Source: Chryseobacterium sp. Marseille-Q5410
GTDB lineage: Bacteria > Bacteroidota > Bacteroidia > Flavobacteriales > Weeksellaceae
DNA: 64,000 nucleotides
Direction of reading: 5' to 3'
Assembly (NCBI GenBank): GCA_946892665.1
Contig: CAMPOT010000001.1
Span: forward strand, 1,426,001-1,490,000
Notes under the pieces: generated by a model
Databases searched by the model: none
What the model was told of the DNA's origin: nothing
What the model saw: the letters and a program-made list of their open reading frames with translations, nothing else
In this document: piece by piece, positions 40,304-49,701 of the stretch
Position numbering within the stretch: the first letter of the stretch is position 1
Layout: the number at the start of each line of letters is the position of its first letter
Made by a program: the position numbers and the translations under genes

Positions 40304-40990
40304 CTAAAAACACTCATTCAATTTCACAGCGTTAATCATTTCCCGTTTTCCGGGTGGGCCGGCTTTTTTTTCTATTTTGAAGTTGAGTTCCTGCAAAATC
40401 CTTCGTACACTGCCTTTGGACGAATAAGTAGTAAGTAACCCGCCGACTTCCATTTTATCGGAAACCATTTCAAACAAAGGTTTTTCCCATAAGTCAGGCT
40501 GAACTCTGGCGCCAAAACAATCATAATAAACCAGGTTTATTTTTGGTAAATCAAGGTTTTTCAGTTCAAAAAAATCAGTATTGTATTTAGTAAGGAAGAA
40601 ATTTGGAAGGATTTCTATGGTTTTATTCCATTCGCAACAATGAATTTTACTATAATATTCTTTCATTTTCGGAGTTTCAAAGAAAGAATCGTAGCCCAGC
40701 TCATCAATTTCCGAATTGTTTACAGGATAATTTTCAATTGTAAAGAATTTGATGATATGATTTTTGTCAGTTTTTAAAAACTCATCAATTGTTACCAAAA
40801 CGTTAAGTCCTGTTCCAAAACCGAGTTCTAAAATATTAATATCGCAAAAATAAACTAAATTTAATCCATTTTTTATAAACACATGTTTTGCCTCTTGAAG
40901 AGCTCCGTGATGCGAGTGGTAATTTTCGTCTAAATCTTTGATATATAGAGTTTTACTCCCGTCGGAAGTGGTTTTTATTTCGCGGTTCAT
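40304..40990 (-). CDS. mnmD: tRNA (5-methylaminomethyl-2-thiouridine)-methyltransferase, MnmD type
   Basis: A 228-residue SAM-dependent methyltransferase without the FAD domain of E. coli MnmC. Signatures: ILELGFGTGLNVLVT (SAM motif I), LVYYDCFGARVQPDLW (motif IV, family-specific), TYSSKGSVRRIL and GPPGKREMI near the C terminus. It would do the last methylation of wobble U34 in tRNAs for Lys, Glu and Gln. Divergent from ilvE. Confidence 0.9.
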   Translation of the reverse strand: MNREIKTTSDGSKTLYIKDLDENYHSHHGALQEAKHVFIKNGLNLVYFCDINILELGFGTGLNVLVTIDEFLKTDKNHIIKFFTIENYPVNNSEIDELGYDSFFETPKMKEYYSKIHCCEWNKTIEILPNFFLTKYNTDFFELKNLDLPKINLVYYDCFGARVQPDLWEKPLFEMVSDKMEVGGLLTTYSSKGSVRRILQELNFKIEKKAGPPGKREMINAVKLNECF

Positions 40991-41020
40991 TTTAAATTTT
41001 TTTCAAAATTAAATGAAAAT

Positions 41021-41050
41021 TTTGATATTTAAAAAATTATATTAAATTTG
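41021..41050 (+). promoter_or_regulatory. promoter of ilvE
   Basis: TTTG (41021-41024) and TAAATTTG (41043-41050), 18-nt spacing; ATG 25 bp downstream. Confidence 0.6.
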
Positions 41051-41075
41051 TAGAACATCAACTAAAATTTTTAAA

Positions 41076-42149
41076 ATGATAATTCAAAAATCTACAAATC
41101 CGAGAATTTCTTCATTCGACCCTGATAATTTTTCCTTTGGAAATACATTCATTGATCACATGGTAATTTGCGAATATGAAAACGGCAAATGGGGCGATAT
41201 AAAGGTAATGCCTTATGGTGGATTGCCTTTTTCACCAGCAATGATGGGAGTAAATTATGGTCAGGCGTGTTTCGAAGGAATGAAAGCGTACAAAGATGCT
41301 AATGGAGACGTTTTCCTTTTCAGGCCGGAGAAGAATTTTGAAAGAATCAACAAATCGGCAAAGCGACTTGCAATGCCTGAAGTTACCGAAGAAATGTTTC
41401 TAGACGGGCTGAAAGCTTTGGTCGATATTGATAGAGCGTGGATCCCTCATGGAGAAGGAATGTCCCTTTACATACGTCCGCTTATTTTCGCTACTGAAGA
41501 AGCTTTGAAAGCTAGAATTTCCAACAAATATATGTTTGCTATTGTTGCAACTCCTGCAAAAAGTTATTATACAGAGCCGGTTTCTGTTTTGATCTCCGAT
41601 TTCTATTCAAGAGCAGCAAACGGAGGAGTAGGATCTGCAAAGGCAGCAGGAAATTATGCAGCGTCATTTTACCCAACTCAGCTTGCGATAGAACGAGGTT
41701 ATGAGCAAATCATCTGGACGGATGATGCTACCCACGAATATTTCGAAGAAAGTGGTACGATGAATGTTTTTGTGAGGATTAACGATACTATTTATACGCC
41801 TCCAACTTCCGAGAAAATATTGGACGGAGTTACTCGGGACAGTTTCATTCAGCTTGCGAAAAAAAGAGGAATTGAAGTGAAAGTAGAGCCGATTCCGGTA
41901 AAAACAGTTATTGAAGCTCAGAAAAATCGTACATTAAAAGAAGTTTGGGGAGTGGGAACAGCTGTTGTAACAAGTGTTTTCCAAGCTTTGGGATACAAAG
42001 GTGAAAAACTGATTTTGCCTTCACTACCTGCTGAAGAAAGTTTTGCATTAACCCTTCAAAAAGATTTAGTAGATATCCAAACTAATAAATCTGAAGATCC
42101 ATTCGGATGGCGAGTTTTGGTGGAAAAGAAAGTAATGGAAACTGCATAA
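41076..42149 (+). CDS. ilvE: branched-chain amino acid aminotransferase
   Basis: A 357-residue PLP-dependent fold-type IV enzyme of the longer (BCAT group II) form. Signatures: YGQACFEGMKAYKD, YIRPLIFATE, the Lys in GGVGSAKAAGNYAASFYP (PLP Schiff base), EYFEESGTMNVF, and the phosphate-binding LDGVTRDS. Catalyses the final transamination in Val, Leu and Ile synthesis and the first in their breakdown. Single gene with its own promoter and terminator. Confidence 0.95.
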   Translation: MIIQKSTNPRISSFDPDNFSFGNTFIDHMVICEYENGKWGDIKVMPYGGLPFSPAMMGVNYGQACFEGMKAYKDANGDVFLFRPEKNFERINKSAKRLAMPEVTEEMFLDGLKALVDIDRAWIPHGEGMSLYIRPLIFATEEALKARISNKYMFAIVATPAKSYYTEPVSVLISDFYSRAANGGVGSAKAAGNYAASFYPTQLAIERGYEQIIWTDDATHEYFEESGTMNVFVRINDTIYTPPTSEKILDGVTRDSFIQLAKKRGIEVKVEPIPVKTVIEAQKNRTLKEVWGVGTAVVTSVFQALGYKGEKLILPSLPAEESFALTLQKDLVDIQTNKSEDPFGWRVLVEKKVMETA

Positions 42150-42170
42150 GTTTTTATTAAATACAATCTG

Positions 42171-42204
42171 AAAAAACCGGGAAATTTCAATCCCGGTTTT
42201 TTTG
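42171..42204 (+). terminator. terminator of ilvE
   Basis: AAAAAACCGGGA (42171-42182) pairs with TCCCGGTTTTTT (42191-42202). Confidence 0.88.
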
Positions 42205-42248
42205 TTTTACTATGTGATGCGAAATGCTTATTTTCGCAAAAGTTTTAT

Positions 42249-42758
42249 ATGAAAAAAAGTATTTTAGTATCCTTGATTTTGATGATTTCCTGTGCTCAAA
42301 ATACACAGACGCATCCTCCTGTCGGCGGTTTTCTGAGCGAAAATGATTTGAAAACTTCTAAAAACAGAGCGAAAATTCTTAACGAAAACGAAAGAATACA
42401 AATTCAGGATTGGATTGCTTCTCAGCAGGAAAAATTTTATCCAATGAGTATGAATTATTGGGTAAACATTGAAAATCTTCAGCAGAATCCAAAAAAAAAT
42501 GATGGCGAAAGCATTTCTTACCAATATGATTTGTACGATTTCGACTTTGTAAAACTTTATGATGCTCCCAAAAAAAATATCAACGTGCAATTCGGTCGTT
42601 TCGAAGAGCTGAAAGCGGTAGAAGATGTACTCAGGTATATGCAGAAAGGACAGGAAGCAACGATTTTGGTGCCTTCTGTATTGGCTTTCGGTACGTATGG
42701 TGATAATGATAAAATCCCGAATGATATGCCTTTGATTATCAAAATAAAAATATTGTAA
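42249..42758 (+). CDS. gldI: GldI-like FKBP-type peptidyl-prolyl isomerase lipoprotein
   Basis: A 169-residue lipoprotein (signal LILMISC, Cys15). The N-terminal half is linker-like (ENERIQIQDWIASQQEKFYP). The C-terminal half is a reduced FKBP domain (YMQKGQEATILVPSVLAFGT ... PNDMPLIIKIKI). GldI proteins are needed for gliding and T9SS function in Flavobacterium, probably folding exported partners. It precedes a second PPIase gene by 10 bp, so the pair form one operon. Confidence 0.82.
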   Translation: MKKSILVSLILMISCAQNTQTHPPVGGFLSENDLKTSKNRAKILNENERIQIQDWIASQQEKFYPMSMNYWVNIENLQQNPKKNDGESISYQYDLYDFDFVKLYDAPKKNINVQFGRFEELKAVEDVLRYMQKGQEATILVPSVLAFGTYGDNDKIPNDMPLIIKIKIL

Positions 42759-42768
42759 AAAAAAATTA

Positions 42769-43893
42769 ATGATAAAGAAGAATTTTTTAATCGCATTAGC
42801 ATCAATTTTGCTAACAAGTTGTACCCCAATTTATAAAAAAATGAACGTAGACAAAGAAACTTACGAAGGCCTTAATGACGGTCTTTACGCAAATTTCCAA
42901 ACATCAAAAGGAAATATGATTGTGAAATTCGAGGATAAAAAAGCGCCGGTTACCGTTGCCAATTTCGTCGGATTAGCTGAAGGAAAAATCGAAAACAAAG
43001 CAAAAGCGAAAGGCGTTCCTTTCTATGATGGAACTATTTTTCACCGTGTGATCAAGGATTTTATGATCCAAGGTGGTGATCCACAAGGAACGGGAATGGG
43101 AGATCCAGGATATAAATTTGAGGACGAAAAGAACGATTTGCAACATACAGGAAAAGGAATTCTTTCCATGGCTAATTCTGGTCCGAACACCAATGGTTCC
43201 CAATTTTTCATTACCGAAGTTGCTACACCGTGGTTGGACGGAAGACACACCATTTTCGGTACAGTAGTGAAAGGTGAAGAAGTAATCGATGCGATTGCCA
43301 ATGTAGAAAAAGGTGCACAGGATAAACCTAAGACGGATGTAGTTTTAGAGAAAGTTTCTGTTTTTTCTAAAGGTGATGAATATAAAGATTACGATGCCGC
43401 CAAGGTTTTCAATGACGGAAAAGGTAAAATCCAGGAAAACAACAAAGCAATTCTAGCTAAAATTGAAGCCGATAAGAAGAAAAAAGAAGAAGAATTTGCT
43501 GCAAACCAACAAAAATTGGTAGATGATTTGAAAGCAGGAATGCAAGTAACTCCGTCTGGTCTGTACTACAAAATCACGAAAATTACCAACGGTGTTGCTC
43601 CAAAAGCGGGCGATGAAGTTTCCGTACATTATGCAGGTAAATTGGTTGATGGAAGCGAATTCGATTCTTCATTTAAAAGAAATCAGCCAATCGAAATTCC
43701 TATCGGAATTGGACAAGTAATAAAAGGTTGGGACGAAGGAATTTTACTTTTAAAAGAAGGAGAAGCAGCAACGCTATTAATTCCATCTGAACTAGGTTAC
43801 GGAGCAAGAGGAGCTGGAGGCGTAATTCCACCAAATGCTTGGTTAATCTTCGATGTAGAGTTGGTTAAAGTGAACAGCAACGCGGTAAAATAA
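42769..43893 (+). CDS. fused cyclophilin-FKBP peptidyl-prolyl isomerase lipoprotein
   Basis: A 374-residue lipoprotein (ASILLTSC). Residues about 40-205 are a cyclophilin (FHRVIKDFMIQGGDPQGTG, SMANSGPNTNGSQFFIT, LDGRHTIFGTV). Then a charged helical linker (KKKKEEEFAANQQKLVDDLK), and residues about 270-370 are an FKBP domain (VSVHYAGKLVDGSEFDSSF ... LIPSELGYGARGAGGVIPPN). Two unrelated PPIase folds in one chain are typical of Bacteroidota fusion proteins. Located in the cell envelope; works alongside the GldI-like gene before it. Confidence 0.92.
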   Translation: MIKKNFLIALASILLTSCTPIYKKMNVDKETYEGLNDGLYANFQTSKGNMIVKFEDKKAPVTVANFVGLAEGKIENKAKAKGVPFYDGTIFHRVIKDFMIQGGDPQGTGMGDPGYKFEDEKNDLQHTGKGILSMANSGPNTNGSQFFITEVATPWLDGRHTIFGTVVKGEEVIDAIANVEKGAQDKPKTDVVLEKVSVFSKGDEYKDYDAAKVFNDGKGKIQENNKAILAKIEADKKKKEEEFAANQQKLVDDLKAGMQVTPSGLYYKITKITNGVAPKAGDEVSVHYAGKLVDGSEFDSSFKRNQPIEIPIGIGQVIKGWDEGILLLKEGEAATLLIPSELGYGARGAGGVIPPNAWLIFDVELVKVNSNAVK

Positions 43894-43913
43894 TTATCAA
43901 GAAACTCTAGTCA

Positions 43914-43946
43914 AAAAAACACTCCATATTCGGAGTGTTTTTTTTG
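43914..43946 (+). terminator. terminator between convergent PPIase and M23 genes
   Basis: AAAAAACACTCC (43914-43925) pairs with GGAGTGTTTTTT (43932-43943); can serve both strands. Confidence 0.88.
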
Positions 43947-43961
43947 CTTTTTATGATAATT

Positions 43962-44870
43962 TTAAATGCTCATGAAAAGTTTTGGATTCACCGGCGTGTT
44001 GTTTTTGTGGACTTCATAATGCAAATGTGGACCTGTCGATCTGCCTGAATTTCCGCTTCTGGCAATCACCTGATTTACGTTGATCACATCGTTGGTTTCA
44101 ACCAAGATTTCCGAAAGATGTCCGTAAAGCGTGGCTAAGCCATTTCCGTGAGAAACAATGACGCAATTTCCGTAACCGCCCTTTTTACCAGCAAAAATAA
44201 CGGTTCCTTTCGCTGCTGCACGCACATCGGTTCCGTAAGCGACCGCAATATCAAGTCCTTTGTGGAACTGCATTTGATCTGCTTCAGCTGGTGGATTGTT
44301 CTTTTCAGCAACAACTTGTGGCGCAGGTGTGGTTTTAATAACATTTCCGGCGCTGTCTCGCTCTACGATGGCTTCGGGAGCTTCTTTTGCTTCGGTTTTT
44401 GTTGTTTTGACACCAGCTAAAAGTACATTTCTAAATGGAATCGGATTTTTTCTTTTGCCGAAATTAGAAGAAATATAGCCGTCGGTTGGAATTCCCAGGG
44501 GAACCTGTTGCAATTTATTCTGCAGATCCATCAAATATTGGCTGTACCGATTGGTCTGTTTTGCTAGATATACTGCGTTGGAGAGGCTGTCTTGAGCAAG
44601 AGTACCAATTTTTCCGTCGGTAATATTTTTTGAAGCTAAAAAGGAGTTCAATTCTCTCACGGTGTGGTCTACCAAAGCCAGATTGTTTTTCATTTCAAGA
44701 TAATCGATGCTGTCTTTTTGGGTGTTTATTTTCACCAGATTCACCTCGTAAGTTTTATCGCTTTTTTCGGTATACAATTTGGTAATCATCAATGCCTGGG
44801 CAAAGATTACCAGCAAAAAGGTGCCTAGTAAGATATTTACTTTTTTCTTGTTGCAAAGGAAATTTTTCAT
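43962..44870 (-). CDS. M23-family peptidoglycan endopeptidase-like protein
   Basis: A 302-residue protein with one N-terminal membrane anchor (ILLGTFLLVIFAQALMI, about 14-30) and a coiled coil (about 35-120). The C-terminal LytM domain has HKGLDIAVAYGTDV, GNCVIVSHGNGLATLYGH and GPHLHYEVHKNN. The Zn ligands His and Asp of HKGLD and the HLH pair are all present, so it should be active. Likely cuts or regulates cutting of peptidoglycan cross-links in the periplasm. Confidence 0.9.
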   Translation of the reverse strand: MKNFLCNKKKVNILLGTFLLVIFAQALMITKLYTEKSDKTYEVNLVKINTQKDSIDYLEMKNNLALVDHTVRELNSFLASKNITDGKIGTLAQDSLSNAVYLAKQTNRYSQYLMDLQNKLQQVPLGIPTDGYISSNFGKRKNPIPFRNVLLAGVKTTKTEAKEAPEAIVERDSAGNVIKTTPAPQVVAEKNNPPAEADQMQFHKGLDIAVAYGTDVRAAAKGTVIFAGKKGGYGNCVIVSHGNGLATLYGHLSEILVETNDVINVNQVIARSGNSGRSTGPHLHYEVHKNNTPVNPKLFMSI

Positions 44871-45055
44871 ATACTATTTTGTAACAGTTGTTTATAATTA
44901 AAGTTTGCAAAAATAATATTAATTTTTTAAAGTATATTTAGATCAATTATTTTATCTTATTTTTTACTGGTAAACGAGTTCGAAAATAAATTTATTATTG
45001 AAATTTTTAAAAAACGGAATTGTTTAAAATGATTTTTTTTAGCAATTCACTTTCG

Positions 45056-45063
45056 TATCTTTG
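45056..45063 (+). promoter_or_regulatory. -7 box of gpsA
   Basis: TATCTTTG, 17 bp upstream of the gpsA ATG. Confidence 0.6.
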
Positions 45064-45080
45064 CAAGTAAATCGAAGTTT

Positions 45081-46088
45081 ATGGCTAAGAAAGATCAGAA
45101 AAAAGAAAAGGTTATTGGCGTAGTAGGTAGCGGAAGTTTCGCCACAGCAATCGTAAAAATGCTTACTGAAAATTCCAAAACCATTCACTGGTGTGTTCGA
45201 AACGAGTTTGTAAAAGGTGCAATCGAACTTCGTCATCATAATCCTACCTATCTTACTGCCGTAAATTTCAATGTGAAAAATTTAAGACTTACCACGGATA
45301 TCAACGAGTTGGTTTCAGCATGTGATATTGTGGTTTTAGCAACTCCTTCTATTTATCTTTCAGATACTTTGAATAAGATGAATTGCGATTATGCGGATAA
45401 AATTTTCGTTTCCGCCATTAAAGGTATTGTTCCGAAAGTAAATGATGTGGTAGCACATTATCTTCGCGATGAGTTCAAAATTGGTTTCCGCTTCCAGGCG
45501 GTTATTGCGGGTCCTTGTCACGCAGAAGAAGTCGCTATGGAAAGACTTTCTTACCTTACCATTGCTACTTTAGACGAACATCAGGATGTTCTTCGTGAAA
45601 AATTTGCTTCTCGTTTTATCAAGGTAAATTGCAGCTCCGATATTTTGGGGAATGAGTACAGTGCAATTTTGAAAAATATTTATGCAGTAGGAGCTGGAAT
45701 TGCAAGCGGATTGGGCTACGGAGATAACTTTACAGCAGTTTTCGTTTCCAATGCGATTCGGGAGATGGAACTTTTCTTGGAAGGAATTCATGAGATGCCA
45801 CGCGATGTAAACGAAAGTGCCTATTTAGGAGATTTGCTCGTAACCGCTTATTCGCTTTTTTCCAGAAACCGAAATCTAGGAAATCTTATCGGAAAAGGTT
45901 ATACCGTGAAATCGGCAATACAGTCGATGAATATGATTGCAGAAGGTTACTACGCTGCAGATTCTATCTACAAAACTTCAAAAGAAAAGAAAATGAAGAC
46001 TCCAATCATCGATGCAGTTTACAGAATTCTTTATGAAGATAAAAATGCTGAAAAAGAATTTAAAAAACTTACTGCAAAGTTGAATTGA
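45081..46088 (+). CDS. gpsA: NAD(P)H-dependent glycerol-3-phosphate dehydrogenase
   Basis: A 335-residue enzyme making sn-glycerol 3-phosphate for phospholipid synthesis. Signatures: GVVGSGSFATAIVKML (NAD-binding), VLATPSIYL, SAIKGIVP, AGPCHAEEVA, then the catalytic Lys in AILKNIYAVGAGIASGLGYG and NRNLGNLIGKGY. Full length. Followed by mqo 44 bp later on the same strand. Confidence 0.94.
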   Translation: MAKKDQKKEKVIGVVGSGSFATAIVKMLTENSKTIHWCVRNEFVKGAIELRHHNPTYLTAVNFNVKNLRLTTDINELVSACDIVVLATPSIYLSDTLNKMNCDYADKIFVSAIKGIVPKVNDVVAHYLRDEFKIGFRFQAVIAGPCHAEEVAMERLSYLTIATLDEHQDVLREKFASRFIKVNCSSDILGNEYSAILKNIYAVGAGIASGLGYGDNFTAVFVSNAIREMELFLEGIHEMPRDVNESAYLGDLLVTAYSLFSRNRNLGNLIGKGYTVKSAIQSMNMIAEGYYAADSIYKTSKEKKMKTPIIDAVYRILYEDKNAEKEFKKLTAKLN

Positions 46089-46132
46089 TTTAAGAAAAAA
46101 CAGCAAAATATTAATTTCAATTATAAATAGTC

Positions 46133-47638
46133 ATGCCTAAATCTTTAAATAAAAAGACTCCAAAACCGCAATACGACGTAGTTTTAATCGGTGGAGGAAT
46201 TATGAGTGCCACGCTTGCTACATTGCTTAGTGAGTTGGATCCTAATCTTGAAATTGCAATATTCGAAAGACTCGGAAGATTCGCAAGGGAAAGTTCTGCC
46301 GCATGGAATAATGCTGGTACAGGACATTCTGCTTTTTGCGAACTCAATTATACCCCGGAAAAAGAGGACGGAACCATCGACATATCGAAAGCAGAAAATA
46401 TTGCCGAACAGTTTGAGATTTCCAAGCAGTTCTGGAGTTACTTGGTTAATAAAAATTTCATTAGAAATCCGAAAGAATTCATCACTACCTGTCCGCACAT
46501 GAGTTTGGTTTTTGGGGTAAATGATGCCGAATACCTTAGAAAAAGACATGAAAAATTAACGCAGTCTTTACTTTTTAAAGGAATGGAATTTACTACCGAC
46601 CACCAGAAACTTCAGGAATGGATCCCGCTGATCATGAGTAAAAGAAAAGAAAACGAAGTTCTTGCAGCTACAAAAATGGATTTGGGAACCGATGTGAATT
46701 TTGGTACACTTACCAGAAAAATGGGAAGGTATCTGGTTGACCATTCCAACGTAGAGGTTTTCCTTTATCATGAAGCAAAAGACCTCGATCTGCAAAACGA
46801 CGGCAAGTGGAAGATAAAGGTGAAAGACCGCTTGAACCATCATAAACAACAAGTAGTAGCAGATTTTGTTTTTATTGGCGCAGGAGGTTATGCATTACCA
46901 CTTCTCGACAGTTCAGATATTCCGGAAAGCGAAGGATATGGAGGATTTCCGGTTTCCGGCGAGTGGTTGGTTTCTCATAACCAAGAACTGGTAGAAAAAC
47001 ATCACGCCAAAGTTTACACTCAGGCCACAGTAGGTGCACCACCAATGAGTGTTCCGCATTTGGATCTAAGAATTATTGATGGGAAAAAAGCACTTCTCTT
47101 TGGACCTTTCGCCGGTTTCTCAACCAAATTTCTCAAAGAGGGAAGTTATCTCGATTTACCGGAAAGTGTAAACTTCAAAAACATCCGTTCGCTTTTTGGC
47201 GCTTGGTGGCATAATATTCCCCTTACTAAATATCTCGTTCAGCAGGTTGCAATGACTAAATCTCAAAGAATGCAGCATTTAAGAGAGTTCATAAAAGATG
47301 CAAAAGATGAGGATTGGGAAATGAAAGTAGCAGGACAAAGGGTGCAAATCATTAAAAAAGATGATAAACTCGGCGGAAAACTAGAATTCGGGACCGAAGT
47401 AGTGGTGAATAAAAATGGAACCATAGCTTCACTTCTCGGAGCTTCTCCTGGGGCTTCTACCGCGGTTTATGCGATGATCCAAGTTTTGGAAAAATGTTTC
47501 GGCGAGAGAATGAAAAATGAGTGGAAAGAAAAAATCACCGAGATGGTACCTTCCTACGGAAAAAGACTAGCTGAAAATCCTGAACTTGCTGAAGAAATCC
47601 GAAATTACACCAAAGAAAAATTAGAACTCGAATATTAA
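46133..47638 (+). CDS. mqo: malate:quinone oxidoreductase
   Basis: A 501-residue membrane-associated FAD enzyme oxidising malate to oxaloacetate with electrons to quinone, an alternative to NAD-dependent malate dehydrogenase. Signatures: YDVVLIGGGIMSATLATLL (FAD), ARESSAAWNNAGTGHSAFCE, FIGAGGYALPLL, FPVSGEWLVSHN, LLFGPFAGFSTKFL, and LLGASPGASTAVYAM near the C terminus. Full length; probably co-transcribed with gpsA and with the small gene after it. Confidence 0.95.
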   Translation: MPKSLNKKTPKPQYDVVLIGGGIMSATLATLLSELDPNLEIAIFERLGRFARESSAAWNNAGTGHSAFCELNYTPEKEDGTIDISKAENIAEQFEISKQFWSYLVNKNFIRNPKEFITTCPHMSLVFGVNDAEYLRKRHEKLTQSLLFKGMEFTTDHQKLQEWIPLIMSKRKENEVLAATKMDLGTDVNFGTLTRKMGRYLVDHSNVEVFLYHEAKDLDLQNDGKWKIKVKDRLNHHKQQVVADFVFIGAGGYALPLLDSSDIPESEGYGGFPVSGEWLVSHNQELVEKHHAKVYTQATVGAPPMSVPHLDLRIIDGKKALLFGPFAGFSTKFLKEGSYLDLPESVNFKNIRSLFGAWWHNIPLTKYLVQQVAMTKSQRMQHLREFIKDAKDEDWEMKVAGQRVQIIKKDDKLGGKLEFGTEVVVNKNGTIASLLGASPGASTAVYAMIQVLEKCFGERMKNEWKEKITEMVPSYGKRLAENPELAEEIRNYTKEKLELEY

Positions 47639-47664
47639 TATTTAGCATTATTTTCATTGAAAAA

Positions 47665-48054
47665 GTGAGTACCGTTATCAAGCCTATCATATCGCCAGAA
47701 ATCCTGGAATCTCTGCAAACCAAAGTAGAGGAGGAGAAGCAAGTCATTGTGCATTGCTGTTACTCTGCCTCTTTTTTTTCCGGAGATCTGATTAGAATTT
47801 GGCAATCTACGTTTTTGATCGATGAAAATACCAATCACAAAAGCCATCTGATTCATCATGAAAATATCTCCTTATTTCCTTATTGGACAGAGGTTCCAAG
47901 GATGAAAGATTTTTGGTTCACCTTAGTTTTTTCGGGCTTGCCGAAAGAATGCAAATCTTTTAGCTTGAAAGAAGAAATTCCTGAAGAGGGTGGCTTTTTT
48001 GTGCAAAATATTAAAAGAAACGGTACTGATGTTTATCGGATAAAAATCAGTTGA
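47665..48054 (+). CDS. hypothetical protein (129 aa)
   Basis: A 129-residue soluble protein beginning with GTG at 47665, no ATG being available near the start; the first residues are STVIKPIISPEIL. It has a clear alpha/beta pattern (KQVIVHCCYSASFFSGDLI; FWFTLVFSGLPKEC; GGFFVQNIKRNGTDVYRIKI) but no recognised motif. It lies 26 bp after mqo on the same strand and is convergent with mtaB. Function unknown. Confidence 0.6.
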   Translation: MSTVIKPIISPEILESLQTKVEEEKQVIVHCCYSASFFSGDLIRIWQSTFLIDENTNHKSHLIHHENISLFPYWTEVPRMKDFWFTLVFSGLPKECKSFSLKEEIPEEGGFFVQNIKRNGTDVYRIKIS

Positions 48055-48079
48055 TCCTATTCTCTTTTTGCGGAAAATC

Positions 48080-49429
48080 TTAAATTTTTGCAAGAAATTC
48101 TTCAAAAGCTGCAATTACAGATACGGTTCCGTCGTTTTCGATTTTATTCAGCTTTAAAACTTCCACTTGATTGACTGAGTTTTCGTCGAAAGGCTTTTGT
48201 ACACGCACATAATTTTCGGTAAATCCGAACATAAAACCGCCTTTATTCTCGTGTTCCCAAAGTACAGGCAACGTTTTACCTAATTGAGTTTGGTAGAAAG
48301 CCATTTTCTTTTTCTCGGAAAGAATTCTAAGCATTTTATTGCGTTTTTTTCTTTCAGGAATGGGTACAATTCCATCCATTTCAGCAGCTTCGGTGTTTTC
48401 TCTTTCAGAATAAGTAAAAACGTGCAAATAATTAATAGGAAGTTCGTTGAGGAACTGATAGGTTTCCATGAATTTTTCTTCGGTTTCCCCCGGAAATCCT
48501 ACGATAACGTCAACTCCAATACACGCGTCCGGCATTACTTCACGGATTTTTGAAACTCGGTTTTGGTATAAACTGGTCAAATATCGGCGTTTCATTTTCT
48601 TCAATAAATCATCGCTTCCGCTTTGCAATGGTATGTGGAAATGTGGAACAAAGCTTCTGCTTTTTGAAACCAATTCGATGCTTTCGTCCTTTAAAAGATT
48701 CGGTTCAATCGAAGAAATACGGATTCTCTCGATTCCTTCAACTTGGTCGAGTTCCGCAATTAAATCCAGAAAAGTATGCTCGTGCTTTTTATTTCCAAAT
48801 TCGCCTTTTCCGTAATCACCAATGTTTACGCCTGTTAAAACGATTTCTTTAATATCCCTCGCTGCAATTTCTTTCGCATTTTTCACCACATTTTCTATGG
48901 TATCGGAACGGGAAATCCCTCTTGCCAAAGGAATTGTACAATAAGTGCATTTGTAATCGCAACCGTCTTGTACTTTTAAGAAAGCGCGAGTTCGATCGCC
49001 AATAGAATAGCTTCCGATGAAAAAATCGGCTTCACCAATTTCACAGGAGTGGACTAATCCTTGGTTATCGCTTTTCTGCAAATCGTCCAAGTAACTCAAA
49101 ATATTGAACTTTTCTTTGGCTCCTAAAACCAAATCTACCCCTTCTATCGCCGAAATTTCTTCCGGTTTCAACTGTGCATAACAACCAACAATGACTACCA
49201 AGCCGTCAGGATTAGCTTTCATTGCTCGCTTCACGTGCAGTTTGCATTCTCGGTCAGCATTTTCGGTTACCGAACATGTATTGATCACATAAACATTGGC
49301 TTTGTCTTCAAAACTTACTTTCTCGTAGCCGGCATCGGTCAACTGTCTCGCAATAGTAGAGGTTTCCGCAAAATTGAGTTTGCAGCCAAGCGTGTGAAAA
49401 GCGGCGGTTTTTGGTTGATTTGAGTTCAA
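48080..49429 (-). CDS. mtaB: tRNA t6A37 methylthiotransferase MtaB
   Basis: A 449-residue radical-SAM enzyme converting t6A37 to ms2t6A37 in ANN-decoding tRNAs. Order: UPF0004 domain with cluster cysteines (FHTLGCKLNFAE, NTCSVTENAD, VIVGCYAQL), radical SAM motif CDYKCTYCTIP with ISRSD following, LTGVNIGDYG, and a C-terminal TRAM domain (about 380-445). Length and motifs match the MtaB (not MiaB or RimO) branch. A -7 box precedes it. Confidence 0.93.
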   Translation of the reverse strand: MNSNQPKTAAFHTLGCKLNFAETSTIARQLTDAGYEKVSFEDKANVYVINTCSVTENADRECKLHVKRAMKANPDGLVVIVGCYAQLKPEEISAIEGVDLVLGAKEKFNILSYLDDLQKSDNQGLVHSCEIGEADFFIGSYSIGDRTRAFLKVQDGCDYKCTYCTIPLARGISRSDTIENVVKNAKEIAARDIKEIVLTGVNIGDYGKGEFGNKKHEHTFLDLIAELDQVEGIERIRISSIEPNLLKDESIELVSKSRSFVPHFHIPLQSGSDDLLKKMKRRYLTSLYQNRVSKIREVMPDACIGVDVIVGFPGETEEKFMETYQFLNELPINYLHVFTYSERENTEAAEMDGIVPIPERKKRNKMLRILSEKKKMAFYQTQLGKTLPVLWEHENKGGFMFGFTENYVRVQKPFDENSVNQVEVLKLNKIENDGTVSVIAAFEEFLAKI

Positions 49430-49452
49430 TTCAATATAAAATTTTCAGACTG

Positions 49453-49460
49453 CAAAGATA
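49453..49460 (-). promoter_or_regulatory. -7 box of mtaB
   Basis: Minus-strand TATCTTTG, 23 bp upstream of the mtaB ATG (49429). Confidence 0.55.
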
Positions 49461-49701
49461 GTGATTTTAGAATTTTTAAAGTAAAAACTATGATTACTTT
49501 GATGGCGCAACATATTTTTTTATCAGATCATCTTCTTCCTATTGCCTATTCCTTAAATGAAATTTTGTACAGTAAAACATCTTTTTTTATAGAATGGGCG
49601 AAGGTTTTGCCGCCAAACTTTGATACTTTTTACAATATAATAACCTTTCGCATTATTTTCGCTTTTTTAATTCAGCAATATTTTAGCAAAATAGTGTGCC
49701 T